Source: Oceanospirillum linum (GTDB lineage: Bacteria > Pseudomonadota > Gammaproteobacteria > Pseudomonadales > Halomonadaceae). Taken from it: a stretch of 64,000 nt of DNA. A program made the position numbers and the translations under genes. The stretch lies in contig NZ_MTSD02000006.1 of assembly GCF_001995095.2 (NCBI RefSeq), positions 124,001 through 188,000 on the forward strand, read 5' to 3'. Shown here one piece after another: positions 1 through 8,632 of the stretch; within the stretch, counting starts at the first letter, position 1; each line of letters begins with the position of its first letter. The notes under the pieces were generated by a model, which made no database searches, had not been told where the DNA came from, and saw nothing but the letters and a program-made list of their open reading frames with translations.

Positions 1-1029
1 GATGCTGTCTTGAAAAATAAGACATTGGACGCCCGTTTTGCAAGCCAGCAACTGGAAGGTGCCGCAAGGCTCACACCTGATCTTTTGCAGTTAGATATGC
101 AACGTGTTTTTATTACACCGCCTCAGGATATAACCTCTGAACCCGCTAACGCGGTCTCAGCTAAAGAAAAACGTCATGATATGTTTGAGCAGGTTTTCAG
201 GTCCGAATGGCCTGATTTTGACCTGAAAATTGCAGACTTTTCAATTTATGGTGTCAGTGGTCAGCAGCTGGATGCAGCATATAGAACTGAACGGTCTTCA
301 AGGCAGGTTCGTTTGTCCAATTTATCCCAGGGCAGCGCTCATTTTTCGGGCACCCTTGATTGGTTGACCGGAGATGCAGCCGGTAGCACTGATGCTCAGA
401 CCTCTCTGATTCTGAATATCAAAGGCGGTGATTTAAAAGATATACAAACCGGTTTTGGTATCCCTGCCGCTATAACCAGCAGTAAATCGGATTCAACGAT
501 CCGTTTAAACTGGCAGGGACTTCCTCATGATGTTCGATCTGAAACGCTTAACGGGCAAGTGAGCGTTGACCTGGAGCGAGGCTCTTTTGAACAGGTCGTG
601 TCAGTTCCCGCTTTAAAATTGTTATCATTGCTTAATTTTGAATCTTTGGTGCGTCGACTACAGCTCGATTTCTCTGACCTGTCCGGTAAAGGGCTGTCTT
701 ATGACAAGGTAACCGGTCGGGTTGACATAAAGAATGGCATAGGGGTTATCAGTGAGCCTGTTCAGGTAGAAGGGACAGCAACAAAGTTTGCAATGACAGG
801 TGAGCTGGATTTTGTTGAGGAAAGGTTTGACCAGGAAATGGTTGTGACGCTACCCGTTGGTGAGACATTGCCTTTCGCGGCTATCTTAGCAGGCGCTCCC
901 CAGGTTGGCGGCACTATCTACATCGTCCAGAAGGTATTTGGCGATCTGTTTGATAAGTTTACGCAGGCCACATATACCATCAGGGGTGAATGGGATGATC
1001 CACAAATTGAACTGAAGCGGGTTTTCTGA
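1..1029 (+). CDS. yhdP: YhdP-family AsmA-like envelope protein, C-terminal part (5' truncated by window)
   Basis: The reading frame is open from the first base, so only the last ~340 residues are visible. Full YhdP proteins exceed 1200 residues. The visible part is rich in beta-strand patterns, with a run around window residues 180-340 ([35 protein letters not shown]) typical of the C-terminus of YhdP/AsmA-like proteins. The family is linked in E. coli to phospholipid transport to the outer membrane. Placement directly before tldD is the usual gammaproteobacterial order and supports the call. The true start lies outside the window. Confidence 0.8.
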   Translation, partial: DAVLKNKTLDARFASQQLEGAARLTPDLLQLDMQRVFITPPQDITSEPANAVSAKEKRHDMFEQVFRSEWPDFDLKIADFSIYGVSGQQLDAAYRTERSSRQVRLSNLSQGSAHFSGTLDWLTGDAAGSTDAQTSLILNIKGGDLKDIQTGFGIPAAITSSKSDSTIRLNWQGLPHDVRSETLNGQVSVDLERGSFEQVVSVPALKLLSLLNFESLVRRLQLDFSDLSGKGLSYDKVTGRVDIKNGIGVISEPVQVEGTATKFAMTGELDFVEERFDQEMVVTLPVGETLPFAAILAGAPQVGGTIYIVQKVFGDLFDKFTQATYTIRGEWDDPQIELKRVF

Positions 1030-1049
1030 TCCGTTCTGCGAGAGAGATT

Positions 1050-2483
1050 ATGATTGAACAGGTTTCCCGGGAGCTTTTGTTGCCCGGTAATGTAAGTCTT
1101 GAGCAACTGGATCACTTTCTGGTTGAGACTATGGGGCCAGGCATCGATTTTGCTGACCTTTATTTTCAGCAATCGATGAGTGAAAGCTGGGTTCTGGAAG
1201 AAGGCATTGTTAAAGATGCCGGATACAGTGCAGATCGTGGAGTCGGCGTTCGCTCAGTTTCCGGTGAGAAAACGGGCTTTTCTTACAGCGGAGATATCAG
1301 TGCTCTGGCTATTTCGCAGGCTGCTCAGGCGGCTCGAAGTATTGTTCGTCAGGGGCAATCCGGTAGCGTTGAGGCTTTGTCTAAAGTGGACTTCAAACCT
1401 CTGTATGCGGCAGATAACCCTATCTTAGCTTTAAGCTCCGAGGAAAAACTGGCTATTCTGCAGCAGGCCGATAGCATTGCCCGCGATCAGGATTCCAGAG
1501 TTAAAGAGGTTACTGCTTCGTTATCAGCGAACTTCGAACAAATCTTGGTCGTTGCCAGCGATGGTACTCTGGCTGCAGATATTCGTCCATTGGTTCGGGT
1601 TAACGTTAGTGTGATTGCAGAACAAAACGGTCGCAGAGAGCGAGGTTCGGCAGGTGCAGGCGGGCGCTACAATCTGAAAACCCTGATGGATAAAACTCTG
1701 GCTGAGTCTGCTGCAAAAGAGGCTGTACGTCAGGCTCTGGTGAATCTGGAGGCTGTGGATGCTCCTGCCGGTAATATGCCGGTGGTTTTAGGCCCTGGCT
1801 GGCCTGGTGTTCTTCTGCATGAGGCTGTAGGGCACGGTCTTGAAGGTGATTTTAACCGCAAGGGTTCTTCAGCCTTCTCCGGCCGGATGGGGGAGCAGGT
1901 GGCATCTTCCCTGTGTACTATTGTTGATGATGGCACTTTGGCAGATCGCCGTGGTTCTCTCTCTGTGGATGATGAGGGGACGCCAACGCAAAATACGACA
2001 CTCATAGAAAATGGCCGTCTTGTGGGTTATATGCAGGATAAGATGAATGCCCGCCTGATGAAGCAGTCGGTGACGGGAAATGGTCGCCGAGAGTCGTTTG
2101 CACATCTTCCCATGCCCCGAATGACCAATACCTATATGCTGCCTGGAGAGCATGCCCCTGAGGAGCTGATCTCCAGTGTGAAGAACGGCATCTATGCTGT
2201 GAACTTCGGTGGTGGCCAGGTTGATATTACTTCAGGTAAGTTTGTTTTCTCTGCCAGTGAAGCCTACCTGATTGAAAATGGTAAAGTGACCACGCCTATT
2301 AAAGGCGCAACTTTGATCGGAAACGGCCCGGAAACGATGCGGAATGTTTCTATGGTAGGTAACGATCTGCGACTGGATGATGGCGTTGGTGTCTGTGGCA
2401 AAGATGGGCAAAGTGTTCCGGTAGGTGTTGGTCAGCCATCGCTGAAGATTGATGAACTGACGGTTGGCGGAACCGGTCAGTGA
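1050..2483 (+). CDS. tldD: Metalloprotease TldD
   Basis: This 477-residue protein has the expected TldD length. It carries the zinc-binding motif HEAVGH at residues 257-262 followed by GLEGD, which marks TldD as the catalytic subunit; its partner TldE lacks the motif. TldD and TldE form a cytoplasmic heterodimeric protease that degrades unfolded peptides and matures microcin B17, and it has been tied to CcdA antitoxin turnover in E. coli. The start sits 20 bases after yhdP, so the two are probably co-transcribed. The partner gene pmbA (tldE) is 750 bases downstream on the same strand, separated by darP on the opposite strand. Confidence 0.97.
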   Translation: MIEQVSRELLLPGNVSLEQLDHFLVETMGPGIDFADLYFQQSMSESWVLEEGIVKDAGYSADRGVGVRSVSGEKTGFSYSGDISALAISQAAQAARSIVRQGQSGSVEALSKVDFKPLYAADNPILALSSEEKLAILQQADSIARDQDSRVKEVTASLSANFEQILVVASDGTLAADIRPLVRVNVSVIAEQNGRRERGSAGAGGRYNLKTLMDKTLAESAAKEAVRQALVNLEAVDAPAGNMPVVLGPGWPGVLLHEAVGHGLEGDFNRKGSSAFSGRMGEQVASSLCTIVDDGTLADRRGSLSVDDEGTPTQNTTLIENGRLVGYMQDKMNARLMKQSVTGNGRRESFAHLPMPRMTNTYMLPGEHAPEELISSVKNGIYAVNFGGGQVDITSGKFVFSASEAYLIENGKVTTPIKGATLIGNGPETMRNVSMVGNDLRLDDGVGVCGKDGQSVPVGVGQPSLKIDELTVGGTGQ

Positions 2484-2504
2484 TATTTAGGGGATTTGTT
2501 AAGG

Positions 2505-2534
2505 GCATAAGAGGTCTGAAGCGACCTCTTGTGC
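2505..2534. terminator. Hairpin between convergent tldD and darP
   Basis: A 12-bp stem with one G-T wobble (GCATAAGAGGTC paired with GACCTCTTGTGC) encloses a 6-base loop 20 bases after the tldD stop. The T-tract is poor on the plus side, so termination strength is uncertain, but the position between convergent genes fits a shared terminator. Confidence 0.5.
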
Positions 2535-2588
2535 GGTGTTATTCAGGGGGCGGCTTTTGGCTCCCTGTATTTAGCTGTATGTCTCAGT

Positions 2589-3113
2589 TTAAAGGCCGAA
2601 AATTTCCCGCAGACTCCGAAAAATTTTCCGGGCGGCTGCCGGAGGTTTCTCATTTTTCAGTTCTTTCTGGGCCGTTCGGATCAGCTGTCGCATCATTTGC
2701 CGATCAGTCTCTGGCTTTTCCTCAACCAGCGCGTTCAATACATCATCGCCTTCAGCGATCAGGCGATCACGCCAATGCTCCAGCATATGGAACTGGCGGT
2801 TATAAGCTTCGCTTGTGGTATCGAAAAGGGCAATTCTTTCAGCGATCGCCTCGGTATCTTCCCGACGCATCACTTTGCCAATATATTGCAGATGGCGTCG
2901 CTGAGCTTCGTGGGAGCGAATCCGTCGAGATTCATCAATGGCCGCCAGCATCTCATCGGAAAGCGGCAACTGTTTCACCTGATCTGCATTTAGGGTCAGA
3001 AGTTTTGCACCCATTTCCTGAAGTGCCTTCATTTCCCGTTTTATCTGGGATTTGCTCGGGCCTTCTTCGAACTCTTCGTAGTCTTCTTGAATCTGGTCGG
3101 TCATATTCTTCAC
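2589..3113 (-). CDS. darP: Ribosome biogenesis factor DarP (YjgA, DUF615)
   Basis: The protein has 174 residues and matches the DUF615/YjgA family: an acidic N-terminus, the segment SKSQIKREMKALQEMG near residues 20-35, and helical repeats rich in R, E and Q. In E. coli the protein binds late 50S precursors and promotes maturation of the peptidyl transferase centre. It lies between tldD and pmbA on the opposite strand, an arrangement common in this group. The divergent 121-base gap to pmbA presumably carries both promoters. Confidence 0.92.
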   Translation of the reverse strand: MKNMTDQIQEDYEEFEEGPSKSQIKREMKALQEMGAKLLTLNADQVKQLPLSDEMLAAIDESRRIRSHEAQRRHLQYIGKVMRREDTEAIAERIALFDTTSEAYNRQFHMLEHWRDRLIAEGDDVLNALVEEKPETDRQMMRQLIRTAQKELKNEKPPAAARKIFRSLREIFGL

Positions 3114-3234
3114 TTGTACAGTTATTACTTACGGGAAGTTTAACACAGTTAGCAATTAAGGCCGATGCGGAGCGGAGTACTGACATGTGTTTGAGCCATT
3201 TTATAAAGAAAACAGAATTTTATAGGAGTCCGCT

Positions 3235-4623
3235 ATGAGTCAGGACCAGAATCAAAGTCAAAAGAGGTTCTCTGCAGCAAATACTGAGCTCAGTGAGCAG
3301 ATGGAAAGCTGGCAGCAGCAGCTGCCATCCTGCGCCGATAAAGTTCTGCAACTGGCAAAGCAGAAAGGAGCGACCAGCGCGGAGCTTTCTATCGGAGCCA
3401 GCAGAGGGTTATCAGTGAATGCCCGTATGTCTGAAGTTGAGACGGTAGAGTTTAATCAGGATCAGAGTTTGTCACTGACATTGTACCAGGGACAGAGAAA
3501 GGGACATGTTTCTATCACTGACCTGACTGATCCGGCGCTAGAGCAGGCGGTTGATATGGCGTTGGCCTTTGCTGAGCATACCGCAGAAGATCCCTTTGCG
3601 GGTCTTGCTTCTGCTGAATTGATGGCGGAATCCTGGCAGGACCCGGAGCTTTATTATCCAAAGCCTTTTGATGTTGATCAACTGGTCGATCTGTCTCTGG
3701 TTTGTGAATCTGTTGGTAGAAAGGATAGCCGCATTACGAACTCTGACGGTGCCGGTTTTCATATCGGAGAGCGTACGAGCTTATATGCAAACAGCCATGG
3801 TTTTCAGGGGCAATTATGGGGTACTAATTACTCTGCCAGCTGTGTACTGATCGCCGGTGAAGGGGATCAGATGCAGCGGGATTACTGGTATGACAGCCAG
3901 CGCCAATGGGATCTTTTAAGCTCGCCAGAGGTCATTGGTCAAAAGGCTGCAGAGCGAACCCTGATGCGTCTTAACCCGCAAAAAATCTCAACCCGCAAGG
4001 TTCCTGTCTTGTTTGCTGCTGAAGTTGCTTCTGGTTTGCTAAGTCATCTTATGGGAGCGATCAGTGGTGGTAGTCTCTACCGCAATGCCTCTTTTCTGAA
4101 AGATCGCCTGGGTGAACAGCTTTTCCCTGAGTTTGTTTCTGTTTTTGAACAGCCTCATCTCAAAGGTGGTGTTGCCAGCGCGCCTTATGATCAGGAGGGA
4201 ATTGCAACCCGGGATAATATATTTGTTGCTGATGGTGTTCTGCAGCAATACATGTTGGGTTCATATTCTGCCCGCAAACTGGGGCTGGAAACGACGGCAA
4301 ATGCCGGGGGTGCCCGTAACCTCAGAATTTCATCCACCGGTGAAAGTTATGACCAGATACTGAATAAACTGGGAACAGGTCTGCTGGTAACCGAGTTGAT
4401 GGGCCAAGGGGTTAATATGGTCACCGGTGACTATTCCCGCGGTGCTGCAGGTTTTTGGGTTGAGAATGGCGTGATTCAGTACCCGGTACATGAGATTACT
4501 ATTGCAGGAAATTTACAGGATATGTTCAGTCATATCGTGGCAATCGGCTCAGATGTGGACACCCGAGGTAATACGCAGACAGGCTCGATTCTGATTGAGC
4601 AGATGTCTGTCGCTGGGGCCTAG
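3235..4623 (+). CDS. pmbA: TldE/PmbA protease subunit
   Basis: The 462-residue protein belongs to the U62 family, with the segments SDGAGFHIGERTSLYANSHG and GGARNLRIS and a C-terminal ITIAGNL motif. Unlike TldD it has no HExxxH zinc site, as expected for TldE, which supplies part of the substrate channel of the TldD/TldE heterodimer. The N-terminus has about 25 extra polar, Gln-rich residues before the conserved domain. The sequence TAGGAG lies just ahead of the ATG. A strong hairpin terminator follows. Confidence 0.96.
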   Translation: MSQDQNQSQKRFSAANTELSEQMESWQQQLPSCADKVLQLAKQKGATSAELSIGASRGLSVNARMSEVETVEFNQDQSLSLTLYQGQRKGHVSITDLTDPALEQAVDMALAFAEHTAEDPFAGLASAELMAESWQDPELYYPKPFDVDQLVDLSLVCESVGRKDSRITNSDGAGFHIGERTSLYANSHGFQGQLWGTNYSASCVLIAGEGDQMQRDYWYDSQRQWDLLSSPEVIGQKAAERTLMRLNPQKISTRKVPVLFAAEVASGLLSHLMGAISGGSLYRNASFLKDRLGEQLFPEFVSVFEQPHLKGGVASAPYDQEGIATRDNIFVADGVLQQYMLGSYSARKLGLETTANAGGARNLRISSTGESYDQILNKLGTGLLVTELMGQGVNMVTGDYSRGAAGFWVENGVIQYPVHEITIAGNLQDMFSHIVAIGSDVDTRGNTQTGSILIEQMSVAGA

Positions 4624-4673
4624 GGGGAAGCGGCTGAGAAATCAATAACCGCCTGATCCGTTGTGTCAAAAAG

Positions 4674-4705
4674 AAAGGCCGGATAGTGCTCTATCCGGCC
4701 TTTTT
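4674..4705. terminator. Strong rho-independent terminator after pmbA (bidirectional)
   Basis: A perfect 13-bp stem AAAGGCCGGATAG / CTATCCGGCCTTT encloses the loop TGCT and is followed by a T-run. The A-run on the 5' side also makes it plausible for mgtE, which converges from the other strand. Confidence 0.9.
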
Positions 4706-4795
4706 GATAAGTGGTGCTGTTTGTTCTGGTAGGCAGCGTGGTTTGTTCTGGTAAGTCGTGCTGTTCTTTTGGTCAATAGCGGTTTGAAAGAAGGC

Positions 4796-6151
4796 TTAAA
4801 GATAAAAAGCGGTGGCAAGCCCCAGGAATGCTAAAAAGCCGATGACATCTGTGACGGTGGTGAGAAGCACACTTCCTGCCAGGGCAGGGTCAATTTTCAT
4901 CCATTTCAGCATCAGGGGCAGAGCAGCCCCCGCCAGAACTGCAATCAGGAGGTTAATGATAATAGCGGTGCCGATAATCGCACCAAGCTTAACATCATCA
5001 AACCATAGTATCGCAACACCGGCTACAACCAGGGCCCAGACAACCCCGTTGATAAGTCCTACGATAAACTCCCGGTTCAATAGCCAGGGGGTGTTGCTGG
5101 ATGAAATATGCCCGAGTGCCATACCCCGGATAACGACGGTCAATGTCTGACTCCCGGCAATACCTCCCATACTGGCAACAATCGGCATCAGAACGGCCAG
5201 AGCGACGACTTTTTCAATCGTTGCGTCAAACAACCCGATGACAGCTGATGCCAGAAATGCGGTCAGCAGATTGATACCTAACCAGACGGCCCGACGTCTT
5301 GCAGTGAGAAGAATAGGTGAGAAGGTATCCTCATCTTCATCCAGACCTGCCATGCTCATCAAAGAGTGATCGGCATCTTCCCTGATAACGTCGACCACGT
5401 CATCAATAGTGATACGACCCAGCAATGTTCCCTGGTCATCGACAACAGGAGCTGAGATCAGGTCGAACTTTTCAAATAAGTTTGCGACCTCGTTATCCGG
5501 CATATCCGCGGGAATGACAATGGTGTCAGTATCCATAACTTCACGTACTGTGATATTTGGGTCTGAAACCAGTAGGCGAATAATGGGCAGCATGCCAATA
5601 AAGTGATCGCCCCGACTGACAACCAGCACCGAGTCGGTGGAGTCTGGCAGTGACTCGTGGCGACGAAGATAGCGCATAACCACATCCAGGGTGATGTCCG
5701 GCCGAACGGTGATGGTGTCTGTATTCATCAGACCGCCAGCAGTATCCTCAGGATAGGATAGTACCGATTCAACCCGGTGCCTGTCCTGGGTATCCATGGA
5801 GACCAGAACCTCCTGGATCAGAGTATCCGGCAGCTGCTGGAGAAGATCGGCAATATCATCGGTTTCCAGACCTTCAGTCGCCGTCAGAAACTCTTCAGGC
5901 TTCATGCGTTTCAGGTAAATTGCCTGAATATCATCTACAAGGTGCTGAAGAACCTCGCCCTGAAACTCAGGCTCAATCAGATTCCAGAGCAGATCTCTTT
6001 CTTTTGGAGGAGAAGATTCAAGTAGGTGTGCAACGTCCTGAGCAGGCAGGCCTCGGTTGAGCATGCGGCGAACCTGGGCAAACGCGCCTGAGTCCATTGC
6101 ATTGGTCAGACGTTCGAGCACTGGAGGGATATCCTGTTTTTCGCTGGCCAT
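4796..6151 (-). CDS. mgtE: Magnesium transporter MgtE
   Basis: This 451-residue protein has the full MgtE architecture: an N-terminal helical MgtE_N domain (about 30-130), paired CBS domains (about 135-255, including DTITVRPD and TITIDDVVDVIRED), and a C-terminal five-helix membrane domain (about 285-450). The membrane part carries MPIVASMGGIAGSQT and the pore-proximal TTVTDVIGF, whose Asp is the conserved Mg2+ site. MgtE is a homodimeric Mg2+ channel gated by Mg2+ binding to the cytosolic domains. It appears monocistronic. No Mg2+ riboswitch was recognised in the 250 bases upstream. Confidence 0.96.
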   Translation of the reverse strand: MASEKQDIPPVLERLTNAMDSGAFAQVRRMLNRGLPAQDVAHLLESSPPKERDLLWNLIEPEFQGEVLQHLVDDIQAIYLKRMKPEEFLTATEGLETDDIADLLQQLPDTLIQEVLVSMDTQDRHRVESVLSYPEDTAGGLMNTDTITVRPDITLDVVMRYLRRHESLPDSTDSVLVVSRGDHFIGMLPIIRLLVSDPNITVREVMDTDTIVIPADMPDNEVANLFEKFDLISAPVVDDQGTLLGRITIDDVVDVIREDADHSLMSMAGLDEDEDTFSPILLTARRRAVWLGINLLTAFLASAVIGLFDATIEKVVALAVLMPIVASMGGIAGSQTLTVVIRGMALGHISSSNTPWLLNREFIVGLINGVVWALVVAGVAILWFDDVKLGAIIGTAIIINLLIAVLAGAALPLMLKWMKIDPALAGSVLLTTVTDVIGFLAFLGLATAFYL

Positions 6152-6403
6152 AAATTACCGTGGTTGTCTGAAGGTATACTTAATATTATCGCCGATTCTG
6201 CTGTATCAGGCAGAAGATGATTTTTTCGCCGGGTAAAACGCTCCGGGTGTTTATGGCGTGGTGAATATATATTTTTATCCAGAAATCCGGTTGATACAGA
6301 AGCTATTTATGATTCTGGTACTTTTTGATTCTAATCAATATTTCAGTGTATTGATATTAACCGGATTTTTCTACGATAGCTAAACAGCAAGGGTATAGCT
6401 GAG

Positions 6404-6688
6404 TTAAATTCCGTCTCCAAGCCCTTTAGCGAATAGCTGGGTTATGGCTGCTTCGATCTCTGGTGCCTGTGTATCATCGGCATTCACCTCCACATGAAAG
6501 ACAGTGCCTTGAGGTGAACTCATCATCATCAGAGCCATCATGTTACGGCAGTCTGCGCTACGCCCTGAATCATGGTGCCGAAGTGTGATGCTGGCACCTT
6601 CGAAACTGCTGGCCAGTTCCAGCAGTTTTGATGCTGGTCTGAGATGAAAACCCTTACTGTTCTTAACGGTAACAGTGAACTCTGCCAT
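6404..6688 (-). CDS. ptsO: Phosphocarrier NPr of the nitrogen PTS
   Basis: This is a 94-residue HPr-family protein. The phosphorylated histidine is His15 in KGFHLRPAS, and the region around NMMALMMMSS replaces the regulatory serine segment of HPr. The ATG at 6688 (MAEFTV) is chosen over an in-frame TTG three codons upstream because AAGGA is suitably placed before it. NPr passes phosphate from EI-Ntr to EIIA-Ntr (PtsN). It follows rapZ by 5 bases on the same strand, so it is surely co-transcribed with it. Confidence 0.93.
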   Translation of the reverse strand: MAEFTVTVKNSKGFHLRPASKLLELASSFEGASITLRHHDSGRSADCRNMMALMMMSSPQGTVFHVEVNADDTQAPEIEAAITQLFAKGLGDGI

Positions 6689-6693
6689 AGCGG

Positions 6694-7557
6694 TCAATCC
6701 TTATTGGCCAGGCTGAGATCCCGGTGTCTTACCAGTGTCTGCGGGTGCTGATGTTTAAATTTTTCTGCCAGCTGGTCTGCAACAAAAACAGATCGATGCT
6801 GCCCGCCAGTACACCCAATACCAACGGTTATGTAGCTTCGGCTACTGGCTATAATACTGGGGAGCCATTTATCCATAAAACCGGATATATCAGAAATCAT
6901 GGCTCGTACACTGAAGTCCTGTTCTAAAAACTCGATGACAGGTGCATCCTGGCCCGTAAAACCACGCAGATGTGTTTCCCAGTATGGGTTTGGTAAACAG
7001 CGGACATCAAAAATAAAGTCGCAATCTTTGGGTGTTCCCCGCTTAAAGCCAAAGGATTGAAACTGAATGGCTACATTTTTTTGGTGAGAGGCGCTTTCGA
7101 GCTGCTGAGTGATGATTTCTCTCAGGTCGTAGATGCTGAGGTTACTGGTATCAACTCTCAGATCAGCCTGTTCAGCAATCAGCTCAAGCAGGTTGGCTTC
7201 CTGAGCTAAAGCTTCGGAGAGAGAAACAGTTTCTGACGAAAGCGGGTGTTTGCGCCGGGTCGCATTAAAACGGTCAATCAAAGTGCCATCATCAGAATCA
7301 AGATAGATAATCTGGGGATCATATCCCTCTGATTTCAATTTCTCTATGTGAGGCTGTACACCCTGTGGATCGGTAACAATATTTCTGGCATCAATGCTGA
7401 CAGCAACCATTGGATTCGAATCAGGGAGATTCGATGGTAATTGGCTCAGAAGTCCGATTGGCAGATTATCGATGGCGAAGTAGCCCAGATCTTCAAGTAC
7501 ATGCAAAGCAATACTTTTGCCCGACCCGGAGCGACCACTAATAATAACCAGTTTCAT
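6694..7557 (-). CDS. rapZ: RNase adapter protein RapZ
   Basis: The protein has 287 residues, the standard family length. It has a Walker A motif GRSGSGKS at residues 8-15 and the C-terminal signature GCTGGQHRSV. In E. coli RapZ binds the sRNA GlmZ and recruits RNase E, coupling glucosamine-6-phosphate level to GlmS synthesis. It also senses glucosamine-6-phosphate through the C-terminal domain. It sits between ptsN and ptsO as in most gammaproteobacteria, although here 210 bases containing a large inverted repeat separate it from ptsN. Confidence 0.96.
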   Translation of the reverse strand: MKLVIISGRSGSGKSIALHVLEDLGYFAIDNLPIGLLSQLPSNLPDSNPMVAVSIDARNIVTDPQGVQPHIEKLKSEGYDPQIIYLDSDDGTLIDRFNATRRKHPLSSETVSLSEALAQEANLLELIAEQADLRVDTSNLSIYDLREIITQQLESASHQKNVAIQFQSFGFKRGTPKDCDFIFDVRCLPNPYWETHLRGFTGQDAPVIEFLEQDFSVRAMISDISGFMDKWLPSIIASSRSYITVGIGCTGGQHRSVFVADQLAEKFKHQHPQTLVRHRDLSLANKD

Positions 7558-7684
7558 GACACATCCCTTTCAGCTAATCAGTTTGTGCTGTGGCCGGCAG
7601 TTATGCGGAGTCTGGCATGTAAATATAGCCACAACAGGTGATCCTATCAGTGAAATCTAATCCGTTACAGAGGTGATGGTAGAC

Positions 7685-7723
7685 ATTGATAGGGTCGGCT
7701 GTATGACAACAGACCCTATCAAT
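7685..7723. repeat. Perfect 12-bp inverted repeat between ptsN and rapZ
   Basis: The arms ATTGATAGGGTC and GACCCTATCAAT are separated by 15 bases. No T-run follows on either strand, so it is not a classic terminator. It lies in the ptsN-rapZ intercistronic gap on their transcript and could be an mRNA stability or processing element, or a protein-binding dyad. Confidence 0.75.
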
Positions 7724-7767
7724 ACGGTGTGAGCAGAACGTTATTCACATCGGTTGGGCTCAGGCTG

Positions 7768-8217
7768 TCACTCCTGTATCCATAGTTCATACAGATTCTC
7801 GGAGCTGGCTGCTTCACGCAGTTGACGACAAAAATCTGGGTCAGAGAATTTTTCTGCTAATCCGGACAAAAGTTGCAGATGCGCATCTGTAGCCTCTTCC
7901 GGAACAAGCAAAATAAAGACCAGGTCAACCGGGCGACCATCAATCGCATCGAAGTCGATCTTGTCTTTAAGACGAATAAACGTACCTATGCTTTCCGAGC
8001 AGTTTTTTACCCGGCAGTGAGGAATTGCAATACCTTCACCTACGCCGGTACTCCCAAGACGTTCTCTGGATATGAGGCTATCAAACACCTCAGTACTTTC
8101 CAGAGTTGGAATCTGTTGAGAGATAAACTTACTGAAGAACTCTAGGAGGCGTTTCTTGCTGCCTCCGGAAACCCCATCAAGGGTTCTCGGAGGAGTCAGA
8201 ACAGAATTGAGTAACAT
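7768..8217 (-). CDS. ptsN: Nitrogen-regulatory EIIA protein PtsN
   Basis: This 149-residue PTS EIIA-2 family domain has its phospho-accepting His67 in GIAIPHCRV. PtsN takes phosphate from NPr and, depending on phosphorylation state, modulates potassium transport and other targets; it does not transport sugar. The ATG start reads MLLNSVLTPPRT, with the typical N-terminus of the family. It lies 22 bases after hpf in the rpoN-hpf-ptsN-rapZ-ptsO order that is standard in the group. Confidence 0.95.
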   Translation of the reverse strand: MLLNSVLTPPRTLDGVSGGSKKRLLEFFSKFISQQIPTLESTEVFDSLISRERLGSTGVGEGIAIPHCRVKNCSESIGTFIRLKDKIDFDAIDGRPVDLVFILLVPEEATDAHLQLLSGLAEKFSDPDFCRQLREAASSENLYELWIQE

Positions 8218-8239
8218 AGATATCAGTTATGCTCAATAA

Positions 8240-8548
8240 TTAGCGGGCTGTCGCACCCTGTTTACGGGCCTGGGCTTTTTCTTTGTGCTTGATCAGCTGG
8301 CGGTCAATTTTATCCGTCAGCATATCAATAGACGCATACATATCGTCAGCTTCTGCGTTGGCATGCAGATCAGCACCAGCAACGTGTAATGTAGCTTCTG
8401 CAATCTGGCGCTCTTTCTCCAGCTTCAGAACAACCTGTACATTGGTAATGTTGTCAACGTGACGTTCCAGGCGCTCAAATTTAGTGGAAACATACTCTTG
8501 AAGCGCTTCAGTTAGTTCCAGATGTTGACCGGTAATATTTAATTGCAT
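8240..8548 (-). CDS. hpf: Ribosome hibernation promoting factor HPF
   Basis: The 102-residue short-form HPF/YfiA family protein begins MQLNITGQHLELTEAL. I chose the ATG at 8548 because AAGGAGCT lies just upstream; an in-frame start 21 codons earlier would add a non-conserved extension. It has the conserved basic C-terminal tail (KHKEKAQARKQG). HPF binds the 30S decoding region and promotes 100S dimers in stationary phase. Position directly after rpoN is canonical. Confidence 0.95.
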   Translation of the reverse strand: MQLNITGQHLELTEALQEYVSTKFERLERHVDNITNVQVVLKLEKERQIAEATLHVAGADLHANAEADDMYASIDMLTDKIDRQLIKHKEKAQARKQGATAR

Positions 8549-8632
8549 AAATAGCTCCTTATTATTCGCGGTCTTGCCATTTTGATTGTATCGCTTTTCA
8601 GGTATTTGCAAAGCGTTTTTTCTAAATTGATT

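Noticed and set aside
2480-3238. 252-codon plus-strand frame overlapping darP
   Set aside because: It is antisense to the recognised darP gene, has no family resemblance, and is explained as a shadow frame.
6152-6403. Magnesium riboswitch before mgtE
   Set aside because: No M-box-like conserved elements were recognised in the upstream region.
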